DNA of 64,000 bases from Bacteroidales bacterium (GCA_017477245.1 JAFUWY010000007.1:50248-114247), one strand, 5' to 3'. Positions 36,122 to 45,322 are shown, counted from the stretch's first letter. Numbers and translations are program-made. Notes: generated by a model not told the origin, from the sequence alone.

Positions 36122-37975
36122 ATGAAAGCCAGACTCTTCCTTTCGGCAGCGGCGGCGATACTCGCCGTGGCGGCCGCTGCGCAAGATCCCAACGAGCGCG
36201 TCTACAACTATGAATTGCTCAATCCCCAGGGCAACACCCGCAACATCTCCCCCAAACCCAAGGTCGCCGGCTGGGCGCAGGAGCGCGTCAAGGAGCCGCT
36301 GGACCGCGGCGTCGTGGCCGTCCGCACGGACGAAGGCGTCTACGTGGGCTGGCGCCTGCTGGAGACCGACGACCCGTCCGTGACGTTCAACGTCTACCGT
36401 ACCACCGACGGCCGGCGCTTCAGGAAGGTCAACAGCCGGCCGGTCAGCGCCACCACGGATTTCCTGGACAGGAAGGCTCCCGCCGGAAGCAGCTACCAGG
36501 TCCGCGCGGTCGCGGGCCGCAAGGAACTCCCCGCCTCCCGGACCGTCGCCACGCTGGAGAAGAACTACGTCAGCATCCCCTTCCAAGGCAACTACCCCAG
36601 CCAGAAAGTGGGCGTGGGCGACCTCAACGGCGACGGCGCCTACGACTTCGTGATCAAGCAGCCCCAGCAGCGCACCGACCCGGGCTCCTGGCACCGCAGC
36701 GATGACACCTTCAAGCTCGAGGCCTACCTCTCCGACGGCACCTTCCTGTGGCGCCACGACCTCGGCTGGAACATCGAGCAGGGCGTCTGGTACTCCCCCT
36801 ACGTGGTCGCCGACCTGGACGGTGACGGCAAGGCCGAGATCGCCGTCAAGACGGCTCCGACCGACAAAGACTACCGCGACGAAGCCGGCCGCGTGGTCGG
36901 CCGCGTGCCCGCCAACTACAACGGCAAGCCGGGCTACTCCCCCTACGGCCCGTGTCCCGAGTACCTCTCCATCCTGGACGGCATGACCGGCAAGGAGATC
37001 GACCGCGTGCCCTGGATCGAGCAGGGCCAGGAATTCGGTGACTACAACCGCAACAACCGCAACCAGATGGCCGTCGCCTACCTCGACGGCAAGACGCCCG
37101 CCGTCATCATCAACCGTGGTACCTACCGCAAGATGACAGCCAACGCCTACCACCTCGTGAACGGCAAGCTCGAACTCGTCTGGGCCTGGAACGGCGACGA
37201 GGAGAGCCCCGTCATCCGCGCCCAGGGCGCCCACCAGATCGTCTGCGCCGACGTCGACAACGACGGCCGGGAGGAGGTGGTCCTCGGTTCCGTGGTCGTC
37301 GACGACAACGGCCAGGCCCTCTGGAGCGCCGGCGTCGGACACCCGGACAAGGCGATCGTCGCGGACATCGATCCCGACAACCCCGGCCTGGAGATCCTCT
37401 TCGGCGTGGAGGTCTGGCACGACAAGCGGGGCGTCTGCCTCGTCGACGCCGCCACGGGCAAGGAACTCTGGAACATCGGCGAATACACCGGCCACGTCGG
37501 CAATGCCATGGCCACCGACCTCGACCCGTCCATCCCCGGCCTGGAATGCTTCGCCACGGAGGATTCCAAGGGCGGCAAGACCGGAGAGACCAAATACATC
37601 ATGGACTGCAAGGGCAACCGTATCGGCACGATGGCCGACGTCCCCGGCTGCACCGACTGGATCTGGTGGGACGCCGACAACCTGCGTGAGATGCCCGTCT
37701 ACGGCGGCCAGCGCGGCACCTTCGGCCTGGGCAAATACAAAGGCGAGACGGTGCAGGAAGGCCTCGAAGGCAGCATCCTGCTGATCGGCGACCTCTTCGG
37801 CGACTGGCGCGAGGAGATCGTGACGGTGCGCAGCGGCGAACTCCGTGTCTACACCACCACCATCCCCGCCCGCGACCGCCGCGTGACCTTCGTCCAGGAT
37901 CCGCTCTACCGCTCCTACATCTACAACCGCTCGATGGGTTACACCCAGGCCCCGAGCCCGAGCTACACCTTCTGA
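36122..37975 (+). CDS. Secreted rhamnogalacturonan lyase (PL11 family)
   Basis: 617 residues. Signal peptide MKARLFLSAAAAILAVAAAAQ fixes the start at 36122. The mature protein begins with the fibronectin-like PL11 domain (GVYVGWRLLETDDPSVTFNVYR) and continues as an eight-bladed propeller with repeated calcium sites DLNGDGAYDFV, DLDGDGKAEIAVKTAP, DVDNDGREEVVLGS and DIDPDNPGLEILFG. The family cleaves the rhamnogalacturonan I backbone of pectin by beta-elimination. It stands alone without SusC/SusD neighbours, so it is not part of a visible polysaccharide utilization locus here. Confidence 0.93.
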   Translation: MKARLFLSAAAAILAVAAAAQDPNERVYNYELLNPQGNTRNISPKPKVAGWAQERVKEPLDRGVVAVRTDEGVYVGWRLLETDDPSVTFNVYRTTDGRRFRKVNSRPVSATTDFLDRKAPAGSSYQVRAVAGRKELPASRTVATLEKNYVSIPFQGNYPSQKVGVGDLNGDGAYDFVIKQPQQRTDPGSWHRSDDTFKLEAYLSDGTFLWRHDLGWNIEQGVWYSPYVVADLDGDGKAEIAVKTAPTDKDYRDEAGRVVGRVPANYNGKPGYSPYGPCPEYLSILDGMTGKEIDRVPWIEQGQEFGDYNRNNRNQMAVAYLDGKTPAVIINRGTYRKMTANAYHLVNGKLELVWAWNGDEESPVIRAQGAHQIVCADVDNDGREEVVLGSVVVDDNGQALWSAGVGHPDKAIVADIDPDNPGLEILFGVEVWHDKRGVCLVDAATGKELWNIGEYTGHVGNAMATDLDPSIPGLECFATEDSKGGKTGETKYIMDCKGNRIGTMADVPGCTDWIWWDADNLREMPVYGGQRGTFGLGKYKGETVQEGLEGSILLIGDLFGDWREEIVTVRSGELRVYTTTIPARDRRVTFVQDPLYRSYIYNRSMGYTQAPSPSYTF

Positions 37976-37994
37976 TCCGACACGAAAAAAGGAA

Positions 37995-38034
37995 GCTACT
38001 GTGGGGATTAACACCCACAGTAGCCCTCATTTTT
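37995..38034 (+). terminator. Terminator for the PL11 gene (copy 2 of a repeated hairpin)
   Basis: Perfect 11-bp stem GCTACTGTGGG / CCCACAGTAGC, 8-nt loop, followed by CCTCATTTTT. Very similar in sequence and tail to the menA terminator at 31909-31946, in the opposite orientation. Confidence 0.8.
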
Positions 38035-38052
38035 CATTCCGGGGCACCCGTT

Positions 38053-38164
38053 GAGCAAAGCGAAGTCGGCATCAGCCGACCGGCGCGGTCCCGTGACTTT
38101 GACGCAGGCAAAGTCGGAAAGGGACTTGAGCGCCGCAGGGGGTCGCAGGGGGCGGAGCCCCCTT
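38053..38164. repeat. Hairpin-rich element at the PL11/infB convergent end
   Basis: Holds hairpins GTCGGC-ATCA-GCCGAC (about 38066-38081), GTCCC..GACTTTG / CAAAGTC..GGGAC (about 38089-38126), two GCAGGGGG(T/C) units and GGGGGCGGAGCCCCC ending 3 nt before the infB stop codon. The GC-rich hairpins and C5/G5 runs resemble the other convergent-end elements in this window. Confidence 0.65.
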
Positions 38165-40942
38165 TTACAGCGTTCTCTTGATCTCGATGATCTGGAAGGC
38201 TTCGATCATGTCGCCCTCCTTGATATCGTTGTAGCCGGCGATGGACATACCGCATTCCTTGCCCGCGGGCACTTCCTTGACCGCATCCTTGCCGATCTGC
38301 AGGGAGCCGAGCTCGCCGGTGTAGATGACGATGCCGTCGCGGATGAGGCGGACCTTGGACTTCTGGACCATCTTGCCGTCGCGCATGATACAGCCGGCGA
38401 TGGTGCCGACCTTGCTGATGCGGAAGATCTGCTTGACCTCGGCGGTGGCGATGACCTCCTCCTTCTTCTCCGGCTCGAGCATGCCTTCGATACCGTCCTT
38501 GACTTCGTTGATACAGTCGTAGATGACGGAATAGAGGCGGATCTCGATGCCTTCGCGGTCGGCGGCCTTGCGGGCCTCCGGGGTCGGACGGACCTGGAAG
38601 CCGACGATCACGGCGTCGGAAGCCTCGGCCAGCAGGACGTCGGACTCGGAGATGCCGCCCACGGCCTTGTGGATGACATTGACCTTGACCTCCTCGGTCG
38701 AGAGCTTGATGAGGGAGTCGGACAGGGCCTCCACGGAGCCGTCCACATCGCCCTTGACGATGATGTTGAGCTCCTTGAAGTTGCCGATCGCGATGCGGCG
38801 GCCGATCTCCTCGAGGGTCATGTGCTTCTGGGTCTTGATGCCCTGGATGCGGAGCAGCTGCTCACGCTTGGCGGCGATGCTCTTGGCTTCGCGCTCGTCG
38901 GACATCACGTTGAACTTCTCGCCGGCGGCGGGAGCGCCGTTCAGACCCAGGATGGACACCGGCGTGGAAGGGCCGGCTTCCGTGACCTTCTGGCCACGCT
39001 CGTTGAACATGGACTTGACGCGACCGTAATAGCTGCCGCACAGCACGATGTCGCCCGGATGGAGGGTTCCTTCCTGGACCAGGACGGTAGCGAGGTAGCC
39101 GCGGCCCTTGTCGAGCGAGGACTCGATCACGGCGCCCAGGGCCTTCTTGTTCGGATTGGCCTTGAGGTCGAGCAGGTCGGTCTCGAGGAGGACCTTCTCC
39201 AGCAGTTTGTCCACGTTGAGACCCTGCTTGGCGGAGATCTCCTGGCACTGGTATTTGCCACCCCAGTCCTCCACAAGGATGTTCATCTCGGAGAGCTGTC
39301 GGCGGATGGTGTCCGGGTTGGCACCCGGCTTGTCGATCTTGTTGATGGCGAACACCATCGGGACGTTGGCGGCCTGGGCATGGTTGATCGCCTCGACGGT
39401 CTGCGGCATCACGGCGTCGTCGGCCGCGACGATGATGATCGCGAGGTCGGTGAGCTGGGCGCCGCGGGCACGCATGGCCGTGAAGGCTTCGTGGCCCGGG
39501 GTGTCGAGGAAGGTGATGCGGCGGCCGTCAGGGAGCTTGACGTTGTAGGCGCCGATGTGCTGGGTGATGCCGCCCGCCTCGCCGGCGATGACGTTGGACT
39601 TGCGGATGTAGTCGAGGAGCGAGGTCTTGCCGTGGTCGACGTGACCCATCACGGTGATGATCGGCGGGCGCGGGACCAGGTCCTCGGGACGGTCCTCCTC
39701 CTCGCTGCTGCTGATCTCCTCGGAGATCTCGGCGGTCACGAACTCCACCTGGTAGCCGAACTCCTCGGCCACGAGCACGAGGGTCTCGGCGTCGAGGCGC
39801 TGGTTGATGGACACCATCAGGCCCAGGCTCATGCACGCGCCGATGACCTTGACCACCGGGGTGTTGTTCATCAGGGTGGCCAGGTCGTTGACCGTCACGA
39901 ACTCCGTGACCTTGAGCACCTTCTGCTCGGCCATGGCCTCGGCCATCTCCTCCTGCGTACGCTGGGCGGCAGCTTCGCGCTTCTCCTTGCGGTACTTGGC
40001 GCCGAAGTTGTTCTTCTTGCCCTCGTTCATCTTGGCGTAGGTCTCCTTGACCTGCTTCTGGATCTCCTTCTGGAGCTCTTCCTGCTGGGCCTCGGTCATG
40101 GCCGGCTTGAAGCGGTCACGGTCGCGTTTGCGGCCCTTGCCGGAGGACGCCTGCTGCTGGTTCTGCTGGCCGCGGTTCTCCTTCTTGGGGTTCTTCTCGA
40201 TATTGGCCCCGGCCTTGGCCACGTCCACCTTCTGGGTGCCCTTGTTGATGCGCTCGCGCTTCTTGGGCTTGCGGTCGAACTGGCTGAGGTCGATCTTGCC
40301 GACCACCTTGAGGGCGGGTCCGTCCGCCGCAGCGGGGGCCGCAGGCGCTGCAGCCGCAGGCTCCGGTTCGGCGACCGGCTCCGCCACGGGCTCCGGTTCC
40401 GGTTCGGCGACGGGCTCCGGCTCGGCGACCGGCTCCGGTTCCGGTTCGGGCGCGACGGCAGGCTCCGGTTCCGCCACGGGCTCGGGCTCGACGATGGGCT
40501 CCGGCTCCGCCACGGGTTCCGGTTCGGGCGCAACGACAGGCTCCGGTTCCGGCTCTGCCACGGGCTCGGGCTCGACGACCGGCTCCGGCTCCGCCTCGGG
40601 CTCCGGCTCCGGCGGAGCGACCGGCGTCTCCTTCCGGGTGTTGAAGAACGTATTGCTCTTGATGATGGTTTCCTGCTCGGGCTCCTCCTCGGGCTCTTCC
40701 CGGGTCTGGCGCTTGGCGCTCTTCTCCAGGATCTCGGTGATCTTGACCTCCACCTTGTCGGCGGCCTGCTTCAACTCGAGGTCCTTGCCGAACTGCTTGG
40801 CGATGGCGGGCAGATGCTCGTCGGAAACCTTTGCATTGGGATTGGCGTCGATCTCGACGCCCTGCTTGTGGAGGAACTCCACCAGGTCGTCGAGACCGAT
40901 GTTGAATTGTCTGAGTAATTTATTGAGTCTGATTTCTGCCAT
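38165..40942 (-). CDS. infB: Translation initiation factor IF-2
   Basis: GTPase that delivers initiator tRNA to the 30S subunit; 925 residues. The N-terminal IF2_N helix-turn ([28 protein letters not shown]) is followed by a strongly repetitive Pro/Glu/Val/Ala linker (about residues 108-207, PEPVAEPEP-type). The GTPase domain has G1 [10 protein letters not shown]3 DTPGHEAF, G4 NKIDKPGA and G5. Two beta-barrel domains and the fMet-tRNA-binding C-terminus ([19 protein letters not shown]) complete it. Last gene of rimP-nusA-infB; 5-bp gap from nusA. Confidence 0.97.
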   Translation of the reverse strand: MAEIRLNKLLRQFNIGLDDLVEFLHKQGVEIDANPNAKVSDEHLPAIAKQFGKDLELKQAADKVEVKITEILEKSAKRQTREEPEEEPEQETIIKSNTFFNTRKETPVAPPEPEPEAEPEPVVEPEPVAEPEPEPVVAPEPEPVAEPEPIVEPEPVAEPEPAVAPEPEPEPVAEPEPVAEPEPEPVAEPVAEPEPAAAAPAAPAAADGPALKVVGKIDLSQFDRKPKKRERINKGTQKVDVAKAGANIEKNPKKENRGQQNQQQASSGKGRKRDRDRFKPAMTEAQQEELQKEIQKQVKETYAKMNEGKKNNFGAKYRKEKREAAAQRTQEEMAEAMAEQKVLKVTEFVTVNDLATLMNNTPVVKVIGACMSLGLMVSINQRLDAETLVLVAEEFGYQVEFVTAEISEEISSSEEEDRPEDLVPRPPIITVMGHVDHGKTSLLDYIRKSNVIAGEAGGITQHIGAYNVKLPDGRRITFLDTPGHEAFTAMRARGAQLTDLAIIIVAADDAVMPQTVEAINHAQAANVPMVFAINKIDKPGANPDTIRRQLSEMNILVEDWGGKYQCQEISAKQGLNVDKLLEKVLLETDLLDLKANPNKKALGAVIESSLDKGRGYLATVLVQEGTLHPGDIVLCGSYYGRVKSMFNERGQKVTEAGPSTPVSILGLNGAPAAGEKFNVMSDEREAKSIAAKREQLLRIQGIKTQKHMTLEEIGRRIAIGNFKELNIIVKGDVDGSVEALSDSLIKLSTEEVKVNVIHKAVGGISESDVLLAEASDAVIVGFQVRPTPEARKAADREGIEIRLYSVIYDCINEVKDGIEGMLEPEKKEEVIATAEVKQIFRISKVGTIAGCIMRDGKMVQKSKVRLIRDGIVIYTGELGSLQIGKDAVKEVPAGKECGMSIAGYNDIKEGDMIEAFQIIEIKRTL

Positions 40943-40947
40943 TCTGT

Positions 40948-42216
40948 CTAGTCTTCGAATTCTGCTTTCAGGATGTTACGAACTTCTTCGACGGTCTCGT
41001 CCTCGAGATCGGCACGCTTGGCGATGTCCTCCGGGGAGAGGGCGAGCACGCCCTTGGCGGTATCGCAGCCGATGGATTCGAGACGGTCGATGATCCACTG
41101 GTCGATCACATCGGAGAATTCGCTGAGCAGCACATCCTCCTCGTCGCTGGACTCGCCCTTCGGGAGCTCGCGGTAGACCTCGATCTCGCGGTCGACCAGC
41201 ATGCCGGCCAGCTGGATGTTGACGCCGTGGCGTCCGATACCCTTGCTGACCTGGTCGGGCTGCATGAACACCTTCACCTTGTCCTCCGGCGACTCGCCCA
41301 TGTCGATGTAGGAGACGACGGCCGGATTGAGGGCCCGCTGGATCATCAGCTTGGGATTCTGGGACCACTGGATCACGTCGATGTTCTCGTTGCGGAGCTC
41401 GCGGACGATGCCCATGATACGGCCGCCCTTGACACCGATGCAGGCGCCGATCGGGTCGATCCGGTCATCGTAGGACTCCACGGCCACCTTGGCGCGCTCG
41501 CCCGGCACGCGGACCACCTTCTTGACGGTGATCAGGCCGTCGGCGATCTCCGGGACCTCCTGTTCGAAGAGACGCTCCAGGAATTCGTTGGACACGCGGC
41601 TGAGGGTGATGTACGGCGTGGTGTTGTTGCGCATCTCCACGCTCTTGATGACGGCGCGGACGGAGTCGCTCTTCTTGAAGCGCTCGCCCGGGATCTGCTC
41701 GCTCTTGGGGATGTGGAGCTCATTGCCGTCCTCGTCCAGGATCAGGACCTCCTTGGACCAGGTCTGATAGACTTCACCGTAGAAAAGTTCGCCCACCTTG
41801 TCGGAGTACTTCTTGAAGACATTGGCCTTCTCGATGTCCATGATGCGGCCCTGCAGGTTCTGGCGGATGTTGAGGATGCCGCGCCGGCCGAAGGCGGCCA
41901 GCGGCAGGAGTTTGGCGTACTGGTCACCGATCTCGTAGTCGTCGGCGTCGCCGCCGTCCTCCCGGATCCCCTCGATCGTGATCTCGGCGTTCGGGTTCTC
42001 CACTTCCTCCACCACGTCGAAGTTCTGGTAGATCTCGCAGGTACCCTTGTCCACGTTGACGATCACGTCGAAGTTGTCCGACGAACCGTAGGTCTTGGCG
42101 ATCTGGGTCAGGAAGACGTCCTTGAGGACCTGCATCATCACGGGGCGGTCGATGTTCTTCTCCTCCTTGAAGTCCTTGAAGGCGTCGATGAGCGTAATAA
42201 CTTTTTCTTTTTCCAT
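40948..42216 (-). CDS. nusA: Transcription termination/antitermination factor NusA
   Basis: RNA polymerase-associated factor controlling pausing, termination and antitermination. 422 residues: N-terminal RNAP-binding domain ([32 protein letters not shown] is split over the first 40 residues), an S1 domain (about 135-200), and two KH domains with [20 protein letters not shown] and [13 protein letters not shown]. The acidic C-terminal end replaces the repeats of E. coli NusA, as usual in Bacteroidota. It lies between rimP (10-bp gap) and infB. A terminator-like hairpin in the operon leader suggests possible NusA-dependent feedback; this is inference. Confidence 0.96.
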   Translation of the reverse strand: MEKEKVITLIDAFKDFKEEKNIDRPVMMQVLKDVFLTQIAKTYGSSDNFDVIVNVDKGTCEIYQNFDVVEEVENPNAEITIEGIREDGGDADDYEIGDQYAKLLPLAAFGRRGILNIRQNLQGRIMDIEKANVFKKYSDKVGELFYGEVYQTWSKEVLILDEDGNELHIPKSEQIPGERFKKSDSVRAVIKSVEMRNNTTPYITLSRVSNEFLERLFEQEVPEIADGLITVKKVVRVPGERAKVAVESYDDRIDPIGACIGVKGGRIMGIVRELRNENIDVIQWSQNPKLMIQRALNPAVVSYIDMGESPEDKVKVFMQPDQVSKGIGRHGVNIQLAGMLVDREIEVYRELPKGESSDEEDVLLSEFSDVIDQWIIDRLESIGCDTAKGVLALSPEDIAKRADLEDETVEEVRNILKAEFED

Positions 42217-42226
42217 TATCGTAAGT

Positions 42227-42499
42227 CTATTCGTTGATTGATTTCAGCATTTCGTCCGCCTCCGCGGCGTCGATACCGACGGAACCGACGGTGAGGGCGT
42301 AGTCCTCGACGTTGCGGTCGAAGGCGGTGAGCACGGCCCTGTGGACGTACTCGCAGTCGGCCAGGTCGACGTCGGCGTCCGCCTTGTCGATCGTCACCTC
42401 GAACACATTGTCGTCATCGTTGAACATGATGTCCACCAGGGAGCAGCCGCGCTCTGCGACAGCCTTCTCCACCACTTTTTCGAATTCCAGTCTGTCCAT
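42227..42499 (-). CDS. rimP: RimP-like protein reduced to the N-terminal domain
   Basis: Ribosome maturation factor RimP assists 30S assembly and normally has an N-terminal alpha/beta domain and a C-terminal SH3-like domain (about 150 residues in Bacteroidota). This 90-residue protein matches the N-terminal domain well: VEKAVAERGCSLVDIMF, IDKADADVDLADCEYVHRAV, and the domain-end motif YALTVGSVGI. It then stops after a short acidic tail (DAAEADEMLKSINE). nusA begins 10 bp later, so there is no frameshifted remnant of the second domain. Position at the head of rimP-nusA-infB supports the identity. Confidence 0.85.
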   Translation of the reverse strand: MDRLEFEKVVEKAVAERGCSLVDIMFNDDDNVFEVTIDKADADVDLADCEYVHRAVLTAFDRNVEDYALTVGSVGIDAAEADEMLKSINE

Positions 42500-42508
42500 A
42501 TATCCAAT

Positions 42509-42535
42509 AAAAAAGAAGACCTCCCCGGGCCTTCT
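42509..42535 (-). terminator. Terminator-like hairpin (possible attenuator) in the rimP-nusA-infB leader
   Basis: On the minus strand AGAAGGCC pairs with GGTCTTCT (one G-T pair, 6-nt loop) and is followed by TTTTTT; the T-run ends 9 nt before the rimP start. It lies downstream of the TATATTTG promoter box, so it would form in the nascent leader. Confidence 0.75.
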
Positions 42536-42551
42536 CTCACATTCACATCCG

Positions 42552-42559
42552 CAAATATA
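42552..42559 (-). promoter_or_regulatory. -7 box for rimP-nusA-infB
   Basis: TATATTTG on the minus strand, 52 nt before the rimP start, 16 bp upstream of the terminator-like hairpin. Confidence 0.58.
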
Positions 42560-42570
42560 AGAATTTTTTG

Positions 42571-42578
42571 TATTTTTG
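42571..42578 (+). promoter_or_regulatory. -7 box for the small lipoprotein
   Basis: TATTTTTG, 16 nt before the lipoprotein ATG; divergent from the rimP promoter. Confidence 0.58.
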
Positions 42579-42594
42579 CCAAAACTATTGACTC

Positions 42595-43011
42595 ATGCGC
42601 AAGATTTTTACCATCCTGGCGGTCGTTGCCGCCGTGTTCTGCCTGAGTTCCTGCAACCTGGACAAGACACAGACATTCGTATTCTCCTATGAAGCCCGCG
42701 GTGCCATCGATGACGAGACCAACCGCGAGACTGCCGAGAAGTATTTCGAGGAGAAATACATGACCCCTGACAAGGCCGTATCCTTCACCTGCAAGAGTTC
42801 CGAAGCCATGGAGAAGGCGCTCGCCCTCTTCTCCAAGGACGTTCAGGAGGCGGACGACGAGTATATCCTCTCCCTGATCGAACTCGAGGAAGATTTCGTC
42901 GAACTGACCGGCGTCCTCTCCGGCGACAAGACCCGCGCCTGGGTAGGCACCCGCACCTGGACCTACGAAGAGAAGATGGGAGGAGAAGGAGAGACGGAGT
43001 CTACAGAATAA
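42595..43011 (+). CDS. Small lipoprotein of unknown function
   Basis: 138 residues with a type II signal peptide, MRKIFTILAVVAAVFCLSSC, lipid-bearing Cys20 in the LSSC lipobox. The mature part is acidic and mostly helical in appearance, with alternating YF/EE/K patterns and a Glu-rich C-terminus (MGGEGETESTE). No recognised domain. Its last 11 bp overlap the 3' end of the convergent WbqC-like gene. It has its own promoter box. Family-level function cannot be given. Confidence 0.75.
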   Translation: MRKIFTILAVVAAVFCLSSCNLDKTQTFVFSYEARGAIDDETNRETAEKYFEEKYMTPDKAVSFTCKSSEAMEKALALFSKDVQEADDEYILSLIELEEDFVELTGVLSGDKTRAWVGTRTWTYEEKMGGEGETESTE

Positions 43012-43600
43012 ACTCCAGCGAAGCGGGACCCTCGTTGAAGAGGAGGTCCATCACGGAGAGGTTCGGAATGAACCCTCCGCGGTCAGCGAACACCTGATAA
43101 TAAGGCCGATCCAATCCCTGCTCCTGCAGGATTGCGTTCGGCCTTTTCGGATGGATGTCCAGGTGCGCGGCCGCATAGGACTCCGTCGGCACGATCTCCG
43201 TCCGGAGCCCGATCTTCTCCATGAAGAAGCGGATGATGCGCATGTCCAGCTCCCAGAGCGTGCGGGGCTGCGCATCCAGGATGGCGAACAGGGGATCCCG
43301 GTAGTATTCGAAGAAAGCGGAAGAGCTGTATGCCGTCTCGATGCAGCGCTCGGTCTTGGTCACCCACGGGGTGGAATAGTCCACCTCGATCTCCCGGATC
43401 GGCAGGTTGAACGTGCCGTCCCGGTGCCGGACGGGGAAATGGAGGTTCTGCACGCCGTCCGCCGCATAGATGCGGCAGCGGTTGCGGTAGGACTGCTTCT
43501 GGTAGTTCTCGCAGGCTTCCATATAAACGGAAGAATACCTTGCGAGGACCGCAAAGTATTCTACCGGAGGGAACCAGGCGATGGTCAGGACGGGCGGCAC
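43001..43600 (-). CDS. WbqC-like family protein
   Basis: 199 residues from a GTG at 43600 that overlaps the lpxA stop (TAGTG), indicating translational coupling; the next in-frame ATG would remove the conserved start VLTIAWFPPVEYF. The protein has the WbqC-like family features: YSSVYMEACENYQKQSYRNRCRI near the N-terminus, NLPIREIEVDYSTPW, and DRPYYQVFADRGGFIPNLSVMDLLFNEGP at the C-terminus (each a separate conserved block). Some family members lie in O-antigen or glycan clusters, but the biochemical role is not established. Last gene of the lipid A cluster. Confidence 0.8.
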   Translation of the reverse strand: MPPVLTIAWFPPVEYFAVLARYSSVYMEACENYQKQSYRNRCRIYAADGVQNLHFPVRHRDGTFNLPIREIEVDYSTPWVTKTERCIETAYSSSAFFEYYRDPLFAILDAQPRTLWELDMRIIRFFMEKIGLRTEIVPTESYAAAHLDIHPKRPNAILQEQGLDRPYYQVFADRGGFIPNLSVMDLLFNEGPASLEFIL

Positions 43601-44412
43601 TACTCGATCGCGCCCTTCACGCCGACCTCCATGGCCCGGACGATCCCGCGATTGGAGTTGCGGATGAATTCCAGGATGGTATCGCGCTCCTCGGACTGCG
43701 GGAAGCCGGCATATACCTTGGCGCAGCCGTCCGAGATGTTGTATCCCTGGAAATAGATCGTATCGTAGATGTCCTTGATGTTGCGGATCACGTCGGAGGA
43801 GAAGCCGCGGCGGCGCAGGCCGACGATGTTGATGCCCGCATAGCAAATCGGGGTACGGCCGCAGATGGAATACGGCGGGATGTCCTTGTTGACGGCCGAG
43901 CAGCCGCCCACCATCGCATGCTTGCCGATGTGGGAGAACTGGTGTACCGCCGTGTTGCCGCCGATGATGGCCCAGTCGTCCACGTCCGTCTCGCCGGCGA
44001 TGCCGACGTAGCTCACCAGGATGCAGTGGTTGCCCACCCGGCAGTCGTGCGCGATATGGACATAGGACATGACCAGCGTGTCACTGCCGACGCGGGTCAC
44101 GCCCTTGCCGCTGGCCTGGGTGCCCCGGTTGATGGTCGCGCACTCGCGGATGGTCACACGGTCGCCGATCTCCACATAGGTCACTTCCCCTTCGAACTTG
44201 AGGTCCTGGGGGATGGCGCCGACGACGGCACCCGGGAAGACCTGGCAGTCGCTGCCCATCTTGACATAAGGATAGATGGTGGCGTGGGGATGGATCTTGC
44301 AGTTGTCGCCGATCTCGACGTTCGCGTCGATGAACGCGTAAGGGCCGACCTCGACATTCTCGCCGAGCTTGGCATCAGGGCTGACCGTAGCCAGGGGATG
44401 GATCTTCGTCAT
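43600..44412 (-). CDS. lpxA: UDP-N-acetylglucosamine O-acyltransferase (LpxA)
   Basis: First acylation step of lipid A synthesis. The 270-residue protein begins MTKIHPLATVSPDAKLGENV and forms a left-handed beta helix of hexapeptide repeats. The catalytic histidine region is VHIAHDCRVGNHCILV, followed by the typical GAVVHQ-like loop (NTAVHQFSHIGKHAMVGG) and the alpha-helical C-terminus (RRRGFSSDVIRNIKDIY). An upstream in-frame extension would overlap lpxC and is rejected; ATG at 44412 is 2 bp after the lpxC stop. Confidence 0.95.
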   Translation of the reverse strand: MTKIHPLATVSPDAKLGENVEVGPYAFIDANVEIGDNCKIHPHATIYPYVKMGSDCQVFPGAVVGAIPQDLKFEGEVTYVEIGDRVTIRECATINRGTQASGKGVTRVGSDTLVMSYVHIAHDCRVGNHCILVSYVGIAGETDVDDWAIIGGNTAVHQFSHIGKHAMVGGCSAVNKDIPPYSICGRTPICYAGINIVGLRRRGFSSDVIRNIKDIYDTIYFQGYNISDGCAKVYAGFPQSEERDTILEFIRNSNRGIVRAMEVGVKGAIE

Positions 44413-44414
44413 GG

Positions 44415-45314
44415 TTATCTGATTTTGCCGAGCGCCGCGCGCGAGGCGACGCTGTTGACCGTATGGCCGGGTTTGTATGCCGTGATCTTCGCCTTCGGGA
44501 ATCCGCCCATCAGGCGCATGTCGCCGATCAGGTCCAGCAGCTTGTGCCGGCCGCACTCATTGGGAAAATGCAGCTTGATGTTGCTGAGGTAGCCCTTGGG
44601 CGTGACGGCCAGGCGGGGCTGGCCGAAGAACTTGCACATGCCGTCGATCTGCTCCTTCGTCGCGGGATGCTCCACGATGACGATCGCATTGTCCACGTCG
44701 CCGCCCTTGACCAGGCCGCGGGCGGCCAGGAATTCGAGCTCATGGAAGAAGACGAAGGTCCGGCAGGGCGCCACCTGGCCCACGTAATCGGAATTCTCGG
44801 ACCAATGGGCCGTCTGCACGCCGAGCACGCGAGAGTTGAAATCGACCGTCACCTCGAAGGACATCTTCTCGGCAGGCGTGATGCGGATCCACGAACCGGA
44901 TTTGTCGTCCCGCACCTCGAACTCCTCGTCAAACTCCAGGTAGGCACGCTCGGCGTCCTGCTCCTGCAGGCCGTCCGGTGCGATGGCGCGGACGTAGCGC
45001 TCCGCGCTGCCGTCCAGGATCGGGACTTCTTCGTTGTCGAGTTCGATGCGGGCATTGTCCACGCCCAGACCCGTCAGGGCGGACATCAGGTGTTCGATCG
45101 TCACGACGGACACGTCCCCTTCGGAGATCGTGGTGCTGCGGTCGGTGCGCGTCACCTTGGAAGCCAGGGCGGGAATCTCGACATCGAGGTCGGTCCGCAC
45201 GAAACGGATGCCGTAACCCGCCGGAGCGGGATTCAGGGTCAGATGGGCGTATTTGCCGGTATGGAGGCCGCGTCCTTCAAACTTATAGGCGCGAATAAGT
45301 GTCTGCTGGTTCAT
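44415..45314 (-). CDS. lpxC: UDP-3-O-acyl-GlcNAc deacetylase (LpxC), stand-alone
   Basis: Zinc-dependent deacetylase committing the pathway to lipid A. 299 residues. Zinc ligands are in TIEHLMSAL and in CGRHKLLDLIGD (His and Asp), with the catalytic histidine in KPGHTVN near the end. Most Bacteroidota encode LpxC fused to FabZ (about 460 residues); here the protein ends right after the LpxC fold and lpxA follows 2 bp later, so the FabZ part is absent. A TATCTTTG box lies only 8 nt before the ATG, so this gene can be transcribed from inside the cluster with a minimal leader. Confidence 0.94.
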   Translation of the reverse strand: MNQQTLIRAYKFEGRGLHTGKYAHLTLNPAPAGYGIRFVRTDLDVEIPALASKVTRTDRSTTISEGDVSVVTIEHLMSALTGLGVDNARIELDNEEVPILDGSAERYVRAIAPDGLQEQDAERAYLEFDEEFEVRDDKSGSWIRITPAEKMSFEVTVDFNSRVLGVQTAHWSENSDYVGQVAPCRTFVFFHELEFLAARGLVKGGDVDNAIVIVEHPATKEQIDGMCKFFGQPRLAVTPKGYLSNIKLHFPNECGRHKLLDLIGDMRLMGGFPKAKITAYKPGHTVNSVASRAALGKIR

Positions 45315-45322
45315 TCGGGCGA

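Noticed and set aside
40320-40620. infB repeat as a mobile palindromic insertion
   Set aside because: It has simple Pro-Glu periodicity but no inverted arms, and IF-2 linkers are naturally long and repetitive.
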